Source of the DNA: a virus
IMG/VR virus record: IMGVR_UViG_3300034106_006471
Coordinates: 24,925-88,924 of that record
DNA: 64,000 nt
Strand: one strand, 5' to 3'
The position numbers and the translations under genes were made by a program. How positions within the stretch are numbered: position 1 is the first letter of the stretch; each line of letters begins with the position of its first letter. A model generated the notes under the pieces. It ran no database searches. It was given only the letters and a program-made list of their open reading frames with translations, and was not told the DNA's origin. This document shows, piece by piece, positions 39,501-47,273 of this stretch.

Positions 39501-39875
39501 TCAGAAAGCAACAGTCTCTGTACTTTCGGTTTTATTGGTCTTGGAGAGCTTAGTAATCTTAGAAAAATTATTAACTCTTACCTTTAAACTACTATGCTTA
39601 ACACCATCTTTTTCCCAGCTATCGTTCCTTAGAGATCCTTCTATCATTACTAAATCACCCTTTTTAAAAGAAGAACCAATAACCTCAGCACCTGTATCCC
39701 AAGCTTCGCAATTAATAAAAGAAGTAATCTTATCTTTTTCTCCGTTAGCCTTTGTATACTCCCTTGACGTAGCAACAGTAAAGTTTACTACCGAAGTTTG
39801 CTTGCCATTACTATTAATGACTCTAACTTCTGGATCACGAGCAAGATTACCCTTAATCAATGTAATATTCATCAT
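39501..39875 (-). CDS. ssb: Single-stranded DNA-binding protein
   Basis: 124 aa. The start is set by AAGGAG at 39882-39887 and the ATG at 39875; a second ATG follows directly. MNITLIKGNLARDPEVR, SVVNFTVATSREY, SFINCEAWDTGAEVI and KGDLVMIEGSLRNDSW are the classic OB-fold SSB strands. The tail after the OB fold is only about 15 residues and ends TESTETVAF, so it is not the DDDIPF-type tip of bacterial SSBs, though it is acidic and ends in Phe. It protects single strands during phage replication. It has its own promoter-like sequence upstream and a terminator downstream, so it is probably a separate transcription unit. Confidence 0.95.
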   Translation of the reverse strand: MMNITLIKGNLARDPEVRVINSNGKQTSVVNFTVATSREYTKANGEKDKITSFINCEAWDTGAEVIGSSFKKGDLVMIEGSLRNDSWEKDGVKHSSLKVRVNNFSKITKLSKTNKTESTETVAF

Positions 39876-39918
39876 ACAAATCTCCTTAAGTTCAAATTTA
39901 ATATCCAACCACCGACTT

Positions 39919-39946
39919 ATAATAGTTTGAGGAGGCCAAGAGTCAA
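39919..39946 (-). promoter_or_regulatory. Sigma-70-like promoter for ssb
   Basis: On the - strand, TTGACT (39946-39941), a 16-nt spacer, then TATTATAA (39924-39917). It lies 43 nt upstream of the ssb start codon. The -35 overlaps the last codons of the polymerase fragment. The same arrangement recurs upstream of the dCMP deaminase gene. Confidence 0.6.
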
Positions 39947-41067
39947 GATAAGGGAACAAAACACTTTTCCACTATAAAACCATCCTTGGACTTTGCTCTA
40001 CTTCCAGAAAAAACCAGAATATTTTCTTCAAATAAATGATGTTTATATTTTTGATAGGTTTCAGGAAATAATATAACCGAATCTAAACTACCTGTCTGAT
40101 CCTCTACTGTCAAAAAAGCCATCTCTTGACCAGGAGTTTTTCCGGTTTTAGTTTTGATAGCATTAATATAAGTTATTTCGCCAGCAAGTAAGATTTTTTG
40201 ATTAATATTAGAATGTTTAAAATCTCTACATGTACTATTGGTCATACTAATATCATAAGAGTCTAATTTAGAACAAGATATAGCAGTTCCCAGGTACGCC
40301 GCTTCGTTATCTGCTAACCATTCCACCTTATCTATTAAAGAATACGGTGGACTAATATATGTCTGTAAAAGATCTTGTATAATAAGTTTTCTATTTTTAT
40401 TTACTTTTGTATGATTAATTAATAAATTTAAACAATCCTTGAGCGTAGTTTTATTACTAATTAATATTGGTTTTAAATAATCAATTTCTTTGGTGGTTAA
40501 AGAGGATGATATTTCAAAATCAAATAATATTTCTGTTCTATTTTTGCCAAAATAGTCTATAGCTCCGCAACTAATAATTGCTTTAGATGAAGAAGAATTT
40601 ATTTTATGTAAAACCCCAAATAGCATTTGTAAATAATTCATTTTTGAAATACTATTATTAGTGTTTAATTCTAATAATTTATTATAAACACTTACTCCTA
40701 AGCCCTTAATATCTGTTAATCCAAAATATATTTTATTATTTTTGATTTCAAAAAGCTTATTCATTAATCTTAAATCAGGTAAACATATACTAATATCCAT
40801 CTCATTAGCATTTTTTACCAATTGTTTTATTTCTTGCTGAGGATCGACTTTGTCTTTAGCAAATCTAAGATAAGAGCAAAAAAAGGCTTGAGGAAAATGG
40901 GCTTTAGTATATGCAGATAAGTAGGCATTCATAGCATAGCTAACGCCATGAGAGTTAGAGGTGGCTATTCCATTACCAAAGAATAAATGCTGATTAGACT
41001 TAACTTCAATATCTACTGTTGGTTTTATTCCAACTTTCTCGATTTTTGTAATTTTTCTCGCTATCAC
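39943..41067 (-). CDS. dnaE: DNA polymerase III alpha, C-terminal fragment fused to C-terminal intein half
   Basis: 374 aa, starting at GTG 41067 (AAGGA 8 nt upstream) that overlaps the stop of the homing endonuclease. Residues 1-38 are a C-terminal split-intein half ending FFGNGIATSN, with the terminal Asn as expected; residue 39 is Ser, the first residue of the C-extein. The extein starts SHGVSYAMNAYLSAYTKAHF, matching the conserved SHa.sYa..sY..AylKahyP of DnaE. HhH-like and OB-fold regions follow (ILLAGEITYINAIKTKTGK, AFLTVEDQTGSLDSVIF-type strands). With the other fragments the spliced polymerase would be about 1161 residues, close to a normal bacterial DnaE. Confidence 0.9.
   Translation of the reverse strand: MIARKITKIEKVGIKPTVDIEVKSNQHLFFGNGIATSNSHGVSYAMNAYLSAYTKAHFPQAFFCSYLRFAKDKVDPQQEIKQLVKNANEMDISICLPDLRLMNKLFEIKNNKIYFGLTDIKGLGVSVYNKLLELNTNNSISKMNYLQMLFGVLHKINSSSSKAIISCGAIDYFGKNRTEILFDFEISSSLTTKEIDYLKPILISNKTTLKDCLNLLINHTKVNKNRKLIIQDLLQTYISPPYSLIDKVEWLADNEAAYLGTAISCSKLDSYDISMTNSTCRDFKHSNINQKILLAGEITYINAIKTKTGKTPGQEMAFLTVEDQTGSLDSVILFPETYQKYKHHLFEENILVFSGSRAKSKDGFIVEKCFVPLS
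40954..41067 (-). other. Split intein, C-terminal half (Int-C, 38 residues)
   Basis: Residues 1-38 of the C-terminal polymerase fragment. The pattern KPTVDIEVKSNQHLFFGNGI matches intein block F; the end ATSN then Ser matches block G, except that the usual His before the terminal Asn is Ser. The Ser+1 codon is at 40951-40953. The partner half lies about 0.9 kb upstream. Confidence 0.9.
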
Positions 41068-41960
41068 TGTTTTTTCCTTAAATAATTTTTTCTAGCTTGA
41101 ATTGTTGCTAGGTTTCTGTTTGGAAGCATGGGTACTAGATTTTTTGTTTGTCTTTCATTAATATGTTTCAATATAATAGCATCTTCTTTTTCGGTCCAAA
41201 ACTTATAATCTGAACTGATTTCTAAAAATTTATCATATTTTCTTTGTAGTTTAAAGGTGGCATCTTTATATATAACATCAAACAACTTGATGCAGTCTGT
41301 TTGACAGAACTTAAGTTCATAGTATTTTTTCTTTATTTTTTTAACATTGCCAAATCCTAAATAGTTATGAATATCATCTAAAATCTGTTTGGATACAGAC
41401 ACTATATTGGCATAGTAATAGTCTTTGCCTCTACGATGAAAATTCGTTTTCCATATCGACCCATCTCCATCAAAAAATCCACGAATAAAATGACTTATGT
41501 ATTTCTTGGGCATCTTTGGTAATTTTAGATTAAATGTTTTATTATGATCTATACCTAATTTAATTAATTTTTTGTGTATTTTTTTGGAAAATATACATAT
41601 TTGGCATTTATCTTTTGATACTCTGATTTTAGATTCTGTAGATATTTTATCTCTAATGTACTCTAGCATGGCTATGTCTTTTATGTGTATTCCAATAGTA
41701 ATATATGGTCTTTTTTCCCAAACATGGCCGTCTGATGCGATAAAACCTAGACAATAAGCTAGATCTATGGACCACTTAGTAAAAAATTTATCATTGGCAA
41801 AATATTTTATTTGAGCCCCACTGGATTTTTTAGGAATTCCATACTTTTCTATATAATTAAGAACAGTCGTTCTTCCAATATTTTTTATTTTGGATATTTG
41901 TATAGATCCAAGATTTTGAATAACATATAAATTATATAGTTCATTCTTATCAATTAACAT
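41064..41960 (-). CDS. Free-standing LAGLIDADG homing endonuclease between intein halves
   Basis: 298 aa. Residues about 1-60 have a helix-turn-helix (SIQISKIKNIGRTTVLNYIEKYGIP). Two LAGLIDADG-type helices follow: LAYCLGFIASDGHV (about 68-81) and FIRGFFDGDGSI (about 157-168), each ending in the catalytic acidic residue. The last 50 residues (FWTEKEDAIILKHI, LPNRNLATIQARKNYLRK) look like a Myb/SANT-type DNA-binding domain. It has no protein-splicing motifs, so it is a separate enzyme rather than an intein-embedded one. Its stop overlaps the GTG of the Int-C gene. It probably cuts an uninterrupted polymerase allele and so spreads this locus. Confidence 0.9.
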   Translation of the reverse strand: MLIDKNELYNLYVIQNLGSIQISKIKNIGRTTVLNYIEKYGIPKKSSGAQIKYFANDKFFTKWSIDLAYCLGFIASDGHVWEKRPYITIGIHIKDIAMLEYIRDKISTESKIRVSKDKCQICIFSKKIHKKLIKLGIDHNKTFNLKLPKMPKKYISHFIRGFFDGDGSIWKTNFHRRGKDYYYANIVSVSKQILDDIHNYLGFGNVKKIKKKYYELKFCQTDCIKLFDVIYKDATFKLQRKYDKFLEISSDYKFWTEKEDAIILKHINERQTKNLVPMLPNRNLATIQARKNYLRKKQ

Positions 41961-41996
41961 AAATTACACTGTAAATAGTTTAATAAATATCATAAT

Positions 41997-42293
41997 CTAT
42001 GCTATACACATAATTTCTAAATTGTTAAGCAAAATTTCTGATAATGGATGAACTTTATTATCGGAACATAAAAATTTATGCTCCATAGTACAGGTTATAT
42101 GATTTCCATTATCTAATGTTATTTTAAAGACTTCTTGTTTACCATGATCATATTTCTTAATAACTTCAATATATTTATTTTCATATGTATTGTCATTACT
42201 TATTACTGGAGAAAGTATCTTTTCTCCTATGTCTAGATCTTTTATTGTTTTTTCTCCTGATTCAGTCAGCACCACAGTTTCTTCTAGTATCGA
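41997..42293 (-). other. Split intein, N-terminal half (Int-N, 98 residues)
   Basis: The Ser1 codon is at 42291-42293, directly after FNK of the polymerase. Block A (SILEETVVLTESGEKTIKDL) and block B (GNHITCTMEH, with the Thr and His expected at the catalytic site) are visible. The insertion point is the conserved FNK/SH site of DnaE. Ser instead of Cys at position 1 is less common but known among inteins. Confidence 0.9.
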
Positions 42294-42890
42294 CTTATTA
42301 AAACTGTACCTTTGACTTTTTTCGATCCATCCGAATATTTCCTGGGCATCATTATCATTAACAATATTTTGTTTTTTACATCCCTCTAAAAATTTACCTT
42401 TAATTTCCGCCATAAGCTTAACATCTTTTTTTCCAATGCTTTTTCTTAAAGTATCGCTTTCTGATAATGTGAAACCAGCAATATCTTTTGCTATTTGTAT
42501 AGCTTGTTCTTGGTAAATTAATTCGCCAAGAGTTCCACTCAGGATAGGCTCTAAAGATGGATGAAAATAATCTATACTTTCATTATGATTTTTTCTATCT
42601 ATATAGTGATTTGTAACGCTTTTACCGTCTCTAATAGCTTCTAATGATCCTGGCCTTAAAATAGAAATCAAAGCAGACAACTGCTCCATATTTTCTGGTT
42701 TAAGTTTTTTGGCAATACTTTGACCCAAACGACTTTCTAGCTGAAATACTCCCTTAGTATTTCCATCTGAAATTAGATTCCATGTTTTTTTACAATTTAA
42801 ATTAATATTCTCTATTTTAGGAGAAAATATAATTCTATTGTCTTCAACACAAGAAAAAGAACAACCACAATCAAACTGTAATTTAGTCAT
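41997..42890 (-). CDS. dnaE: DNA polymerase III alpha, middle fragment fused to N-terminal intein half
   Basis: 297 aa. Residues 1-199 are the DnaE fingers-region segment: GNTKGVFQLESRLGQS, LISILRPGSLEAI, GELIYQEQAIQIAKDIAGFT, LRKSIGKKD and the end SQRYSFNK. The N-terminus has a Cys cluster (FDCGCSFSC). Residues 200-297 are a split-intein N-terminal half beginning with Ser (SILEETVVL). The protein therefore cannot complete the polymerase by itself: it needs trans-splicing to the Int-C fragment. The start ATG overlaps the stop of the upstream exonuclease gene. Confidence 0.9.
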   Translation of the reverse strand: MTKLQFDCGCSFSCVEDNRIIFSPKIENINLNCKKTWNLISDGNTKGVFQLESRLGQSIAKKLKPENMEQLSALISILRPGSLEAIRDGKSVTNHYIDRKNHNESIDYFHPSLEPILSGTLGELIYQEQAIQIAKDIAGFTLSESDTLRKSIGKKDVKLMAEIKGKFLEGCKKQNIVNDNDAQEIFGWIEKSQRYSFNKSILEETVVLTESGEKTIKDLDIGEKILSPVISNDNTYENKYIEVIKKYDHGKQEVFKITLDNGNHITCTMEHKFLCSDNKVHPLSEILLNNLEIMCIA

Positions 42891-43585
42891 TATGAGTTAA
42901 CAAAAGATCCTTTAAATTTAATTTTTTGACTTAAATTTCTGTGCAATCTTAAAAATCTAACAGCTATTTCTGCTGTGTCTTTTACATCTTTTAAAGCATC
43001 ATGAGAACCGTCTTTATTAATGCCTAAATAATCTCTTAAATTATCTAGAGTATAGTTTTTAAGTTCATTGTTTCCCTCAAACCAATAAAAGATAACATTC
43101 ATTATATCTAATATGTCTCTAGGATAGAATAATGATGATGACCCTTCTTTATTTAAGTTGCCATATTTTTTACTTAACCTATTGACTATCTTCATATCAA
43201 AGCGATTAATATTATATCCAGATGCTATTGGAGCACTAAAAAAACTCTTTTTGGTATTTCTGGTATGATACATATCTAAGTAGGATACAAATCTTTCCCA
43301 CCCATTTTTTTGATCTGGATAATTTTTCCAAGAAGAAAGAATATCTTCTTTAGAACATCCTCTAACTTTTGAATGAAAATCTAAAACATCACTGTCCCCA
43401 TAAGCATAGCTTTCATTATCTATTAATTTTTCTGGTTTTAAATTAATATTAAATTCTGAATCTGGTATAACTTCTAATTTTAGAGGGTCTACCATAATAG
43501 CAGCAATTTGAACGGGACTGCATGATTCTGGATCGGACCCGTCTGTTTCCATATCAAAAACACAAATTTTTTGTAGATTAGGCAT
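42890..43585 (-). CDS. DnaQ-like 3'-5' exonuclease (proofreading subunit)
   Basis: 231 aa. ExoI motif FDMETDGSDPE (residues 9-19) carries the Asp and Glu metal ligands. A middle motif includes SGYNINRFDMKIV, and ExoIII is HDALKDVKDTAEI (about 194-206) with the His and Asp of the DEDDh class. This is the family of DnaQ/epsilon proofreading nucleases that work with DnaE. The gene sits between two polymerase fragments, overlapping the 59-aa gene upstream and the middle fragment downstream, which supports a shared complex. Confidence 0.9.
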   Translation of the reverse strand: MPNLQKICVFDMETDGSDPESCSPVQIAAIMVDPLKLEVIPDSEFNINLKPEKLIDNESYAYGDSDVLDFHSKVRGCSKEDILSSWKNYPDQKNGWERFVSYLDMYHTRNTKKSFFSAPIASGYNINRFDMKIVNRLSKKYGNLNKEGSSSLFYPRDILDIMNVIFYWFEGNNELKNYTLDNLRDYLGINKDGSHDALKDVKDTAEIAVRFLRLHRNLSQKIKFKGSFVNS

Positions 43586-43757
43586 TTATTCCTACTTCCG
43601 ATGATGGTTGAACGTAAATGGTATTATTACTATCATTAGCCGAGCAGGCATTTACTGTTTTGCAACAACTTACTCTAACGTCGTTGATTTTAATAAACTC
43701 TTGACCATTCAATGTGAATCTATCTCCTACCGCTAGTTCTGAAAATACTTTATTCAT
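43578..43757 (-). CDS. Small conserved-type phage protein (59 aa)
   Basis: This gene is below the usual ORF cut-off. ATG 43757 overlaps the stop of the first polymerase fragment (ATGA), and its own stop overlaps the exonuclease start region, so it is coupled at both ends. The sequence begins MNKVFSELAVGDRFTLNGQE and continues FIKINDVRVSCCKTVNAC, a short beta-rich pattern (F..L.vG..F..NG..y.Ki) seen in small phage proteins of unknown role. The two adjacent cysteines are notable. Function unknown; a binding partner of the polymerase or exonuclease is a guess. Confidence 0.7.
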   Translation of the reverse strand: MNKVFSELAVGDRFTLNGQEFIKINDVRVSCCKTVNACSANDSNNTIYVQPSSEVGINA

Positions 43758-45634
43758 AATTCTACTCCTTGATTATATAGTATATCTGAAATATGCATAG
43801 CTTTATCTAGAAATGCTAATCCTAGTATATCAAATTTAATAACTCCCAAAGCTTCTAAGTCATTCATTTCCATGCCTGCGATCATTTGTTGATTTTTATT
43901 ATCATATATCATAGGACAAATATCTTCTAGATTATCTCTAGATATTACTACACCAGCAGCATGTTTTGATTGATTAGACTTGGTGCCTTCTAATCTTATA
44001 GCTTGTTCGAATCTTTTTGCAAGCGGACCTTCTAGTGTCTCATCTTCTTTTAAAGAACACCACTCTTTTAGCTTATCTGAACTATTTTCTAGAGCCCATC
44101 TAATAATACTAGATTCGCCTGTTTCTTCTTTCATTTCTTGAAGCTCGTCTGCAATTTTAGCTTCGTCAGGTATATTTTTGGTTATTTTATTCATCTCTTC
44201 AAAACTAATATTGCCATACACTCTTAAAACTTCTTTTAAAGCCCCTCTTCCTTTCATTGTATTAAAAGTTAACATTTGTGCTACTTTTTTAGTTCCATAT
44301 TTATTTTTGATATAATCAATAACATAATCTCTTTTATTAATAGGAACGTCTATATCTATATCTGGTAGAGATACTCTGTCTTTGGAGGATCTACCAATAT
44401 TGTAAAATCTTTCAAAAATTAGATGATAAGGAATAGGATTTACTCCAGTTATTCCTATAAGATATGAAACTAAACAACCGGCCGCACTTCCTCGACCAAC
44501 TCCAGCCAACCAATTATTTTTCTTTACATAATCAACAATATCCTGAACTATTAAAAAATAACTACTTAAACCAGCACCCTGAAGAACTTCTAGTTCATGT
44601 TTTATTCTATCTACATAAATATTTTCATCTTCTTTAGATACTTTATTTTGAATTTTATCTCTCCAGCCATTTCTACATAATTGTCTTAGATATTGATCAG
44701 GATCATATCCTTCCGGACAATCAAAAGTTGGAAGAACTGGTCTGCTAGTAATATCATAATTTTCGCATAAGCTATCTACAAAATTGGTATTTTCTAATTC
44801 TTCTTCTGTATGAATATCTAGCATTTCTTGAAAAGAAGGAATATGATACTTATCTGATTTAAAAAAGCATCCCATGGGTGCTGATTCGTCATTTAATATT
44901 TTTCTATTAACTTCTGGTAATGTTAATTTTAAATTATTACATATTAATACTCTTTGATCAACAGCATCTTCGCTTTCACAATAATGAGCATCTGGGGTTG
45001 CTATTAATTTTGTTTGTGTTTTTTGACCTATAGTTCTAATTAAGTTTGTTAAAGCAATTTGATCAGCATTGTGTTCTTGGTCTATTAATTGAGATTCTAA
45101 AAAGAAATTATCATTTCCAAACATACCTTTCATTTTACTAACAAATTCGCAGCCTAAATGAATAGGACTATCAGCTTTATGTAGTAGATTAGACAGTGAT
45201 GAACCTAAATGGCCACAGAAACCAATAATATTACCATCTAAAAGAGTTGATAAAGTATCAAAATCCAATCTTGGCTTATGATAGAACCTATCAGGATTAT
45301 TGCTAGCAGATATTATTTTTATTAAAGTTTTCCATCCATTATAGTTTTTAGCAAGTAGTAAAAAATGAGACAGTTGACTATTTTCTTTAGTTTTTAGTGT
45401 TGAGTTTTGATCACATACATATATTTCACAGCCTAATATTGGTTTAATTCCTGCTTTTTTCATATGAGAATAAAATTGCACAGCACCGCTAATAGAGCCG
45501 TGATCAGTTAGAGCACAAGAAGTTGCTCCTATTTTTGCACATCTAGCAGCTATTTGTGCTGGCTTACTTAAGCCATCTAGCAACGAGAAGTGGGAGTGTA
45601 CATGTAGGGGCGTGTATTTGCCTCCTGTTGTCAT
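43754..45634 (-). CDS. dnaE: DNA polymerase III alpha, N-terminal fragment (PHP and palm)
   Basis: 626 aa. The PHP domain is at the N-terminus (LHVHSHFSLLDG, ALTDHGSISGAV, KPILGCEIYV). The polymerase core includes GRGSAAGCLVSYLIGITG, the catalytic Asp pair in PDIDIDV (about 424-430) and the third Asp in IKFDILGL (about 600). Thus all three catalytic acids are on this piece, which ends soon after at ILYNQGVEL; the fingers, HhH and OB parts lie on two other genes. There is no intein at this end, so the first two pieces must assemble by contact. AAAGG precedes the ATG. Confidence 0.95.
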   Translation of the reverse strand: MTTGGKYTPLHVHSHFSLLDGLSKPAQIAARCAKIGATSCALTDHGSISGAVQFYSHMKKAGIKPILGCEIYVCDQNSTLKTKENSQLSHFLLLAKNYNGWKTLIKIISASNNPDRFYHKPRLDFDTLSTLLDGNIIGFCGHLGSSLSNLLHKADSPIHLGCEFVSKMKGMFGNDNFFLESQLIDQEHNADQIALTNLIRTIGQKTQTKLIATPDAHYCESEDAVDQRVLICNNLKLTLPEVNRKILNDESAPMGCFFKSDKYHIPSFQEMLDIHTEEELENTNFVDSLCENYDITSRPVLPTFDCPEGYDPDQYLRQLCRNGWRDKIQNKVSKEDENIYVDRIKHELEVLQGAGLSSYFLIVQDIVDYVKKNNWLAGVGRGSAAGCLVSYLIGITGVNPIPYHLIFERFYNIGRSSKDRVSLPDIDIDVPINKRDYVIDYIKNKYGTKKVAQMLTFNTMKGRGALKEVLRVYGNISFEEMNKITKNIPDEAKIADELQEMKEETGESSIIRWALENSSDKLKEWCSLKEDETLEGPLAKRFEQAIRLEGTKSNQSKHAAGVVISRDNLEDICPMIYDNKNQQMIAGMEMNDLEALGVIKFDILGLAFLDKAMHISDILYNQGVEL

Positions 45635-45645
45635 TTTTTAAACCT

Positions 45646-46686
45646 TTAGTGTGTTGAGCCAGGTGATTTATAAAACCCGACAGAGTGATTTGGTGCGCTA
45701 TAGTTTTGTACCACATGATCCATACCATGCAACTCTATTTCGTGACGAATTTGTTCACATTTTGTCATATGTTTACCAAATGGAGTAATTTGATTATCTC
45801 TATATTCAATAATTGGGTCTATATTTGTATTTTCAAAAGTAGTTTTACCAAAATGACACAATTTGGTACACATCCAACATTTATTTAGTTTAGGCTTTTT
45901 AACATTTTTTATAAGCTCAAATTTTTGTCGTAACATATCCTCCGTGCTTGCTAAATCTTTTTTATCAAAACAAATAGAAAATGGGCCACCGTCATTTACA
46001 AAATATATAGAAAAAATAATATGTTCTATTTCAGGATATAATTTACTAATAGCATAATGATAAATTTTTAATTGAGGATCTTTTTCTAATTTTTCTATTG
46101 TTTTTTCTTCTCCAGTAGCCCAGTCCAATCTTCTTCCAGTTTTCCAGTCTATGATTTCAATAGTTTTATTATTTGCCAGTGTGATTAAGTCTATTGTTCC
46201 TTTTAAGGCCAAATTACCAGATATTTCTCCAGACGGAGTTTTGAAGTTGTATTGGGCCCACTTCTTATCTATTGTAAAATCAAAATGCTGCTCAGGAGAA
46301 ATTATTTGTCTGTTTCTCGGATCAAACATACCATTATTAAATTCTATAGCTTTATAGACCCAACTATGACAATCTTTGTAGTCTTTATTAGTCCAATTAT
46401 GGTGACTATTAGCTGTTGAGTAGTAGTCGTATACTTTTTTAATAATAGAATCTAAACTATATGATGAACAACTAATTTTACCTACTACATCATCTTGGAT
46501 AAAATCTATATTGTCCTGTTGAGCTTTTTTGATTACTGCAAGTATTTCTAAAATTTTATGAACAGTTGTCCCTTTGTCTGCTTTAAGGCCGCTTGGACCT
46601 CTCCAGCCTAAAACATACTCGATAAAATATTGCTGTTCACAAAGAGAATGAGTATTGTACGAAGAGCTTCTGAAATATGTAGTAAT
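45646..46686 (-). CDS. PD-(D/E)XK nuclease (Cas4/RecB-like) with non-standard start
   Basis: About 346 aa. The frame extends 119 codons upstream of the first ATG (46329) and stays in the same reading frame: it contains TYFRSSSYNTHSLCEQQYFI and YVLGWRGPSGLKADKGTTVH, the conserved N-terminal block of RecB/Cas4-like phage nucleases. Just upstream is a stop, so the only possible starts are ATT (46686) or ATA (46689), with AAGGA nearby and TAATT overlapping the previous stop. The nuclease core is GTIDLI followed by IEIIDWKTG (about 162-180). A Cys cluster (CWMCTKLC, about 267-282) may hold zinc or an Fe-S cluster. Likely DNA-end processing in recombination. Confidence 0.8.
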   Translation of the reverse strand: MTTYFRSSSYNTHSLCEQQYFIEYVLGWRGPSGLKADKGTTVHKILEILAVIKKAQQDNIDFIQDDVVGKISCSSYSLDSIIKKVYDYYSTANSHHNWTNKDYKDCHSWVYKAIEFNNGMFDPRNRQIISPEQHFDFTIDKKWAQYNFKTPSGEISGNLALKGTIDLITLANNKTIEIIDWKTGRRLDWATGEEKTIEKLEKDPQLKIYHYAISKLYPEIEHIIFSIYFVNDGGPFSICFDKKDLASTEDMLRQKFELIKNVKKPKLNKCWMCTKLCHFGKTTFENTNIDPIIEYRDNQITPFGKHMTKCEQIRHEIELHGMDHVVQNYSAPNHSVGFYKSPGSTH

Positions 46687-47273
46687 TATGGTAGTAGTCC
46701 TTTATATTGTAAAAAATCTAAAATTTGTTTATTTTTAATTTCTATATTTTGATCTTTATTGTCTATAACCAAACTAAATTGATTCCAATTATATTTATCT
46801 GCATCTAATGCACTCTCACTATTTGATAATGAATGAAATGGGTCTAATGTTAGTCTAATAATATTAGCACCATGTTGAAGTAAAGTATCTACTTCATTTG
46901 GGAATCTACAATCTGGTATAATTGCTAGATCTGGCTTTTCTTTTTGTATTTTAAAGATTGTTGCTCTTACCCAAACATCATTAAATAATTGTCTAAAAAT
47001 ATCTGTGCCAATTACTTCCATAGCTCTTCTTGCCGTTAATTTCTCACCATTCCAAGATAAGTCTGTTAATGTATTTTTATCCATATCGGACCCATAACAT
47101 TGATCATATGTCATACCCAAAATATTCATACAAATATCTTTTTTAAGAGGATCGGCAAAATTATAAATTTTACAATTTAATTCTGGAAAATTATCTTTGT
47201 ATAAAGATTCTACATATTCAGCAGATGTGCTCTTGCCTGATTGTTTTCTTCCAGAAAATGCTAAAATATTCAT
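46686..47273 (-). CDS. Deoxynucleoside monophosphate kinase
   Basis: 195 aa. Walker A is FSGRKQSGKST at the N-terminus, followed by YNFADPLKKDI and a central DxxxW/ARRAMEVIGTDIFR region. AIIPDCRFPNEVD (Asp and Arg pair) matches the substrate loop of T4 gp1-type dNMP kinases. It phosphorylates dNMPs (for T4, dTMP, dGMP and hm-dCMP) and completes the dNTP supply pathway with the ribonucleotide reductase, dCMP deaminase and dUTPase genes. It overlaps primase at one end and the nuclease start at the other. Confidence 0.85.
   Translation of the reverse strand: MNILAFSGRKQSGKSTSAEYVESLYKDNFPELNCKIYNFADPLKKDICMNILGMTYDQCYGSDMDKNTLTDLSWNGEKLTARRAMEVIGTDIFRQLFNDVWVRATIFKIQKEKPDLAIIPDCRFPNEVDTLLQHGANIIRLTLDPFHSLSNSESALDADKYNWNQFSLVIDNKDQNIEIKNKQILDFLQYKGLLP

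Noticed and set aside
39535-39930. + strand ORF over ssb
   Set aside because: It is antisense to a well-supported OB-fold gene and has no motif of its own.
41064-41960. A single intact intein with embedded endonuclease broken by frameshifts
   Set aside because: The endonuclease has its own start, flanking DNA-binding domains and coupling signals to the next gene, and carries no splicing motifs, so three separate genes are more likely.
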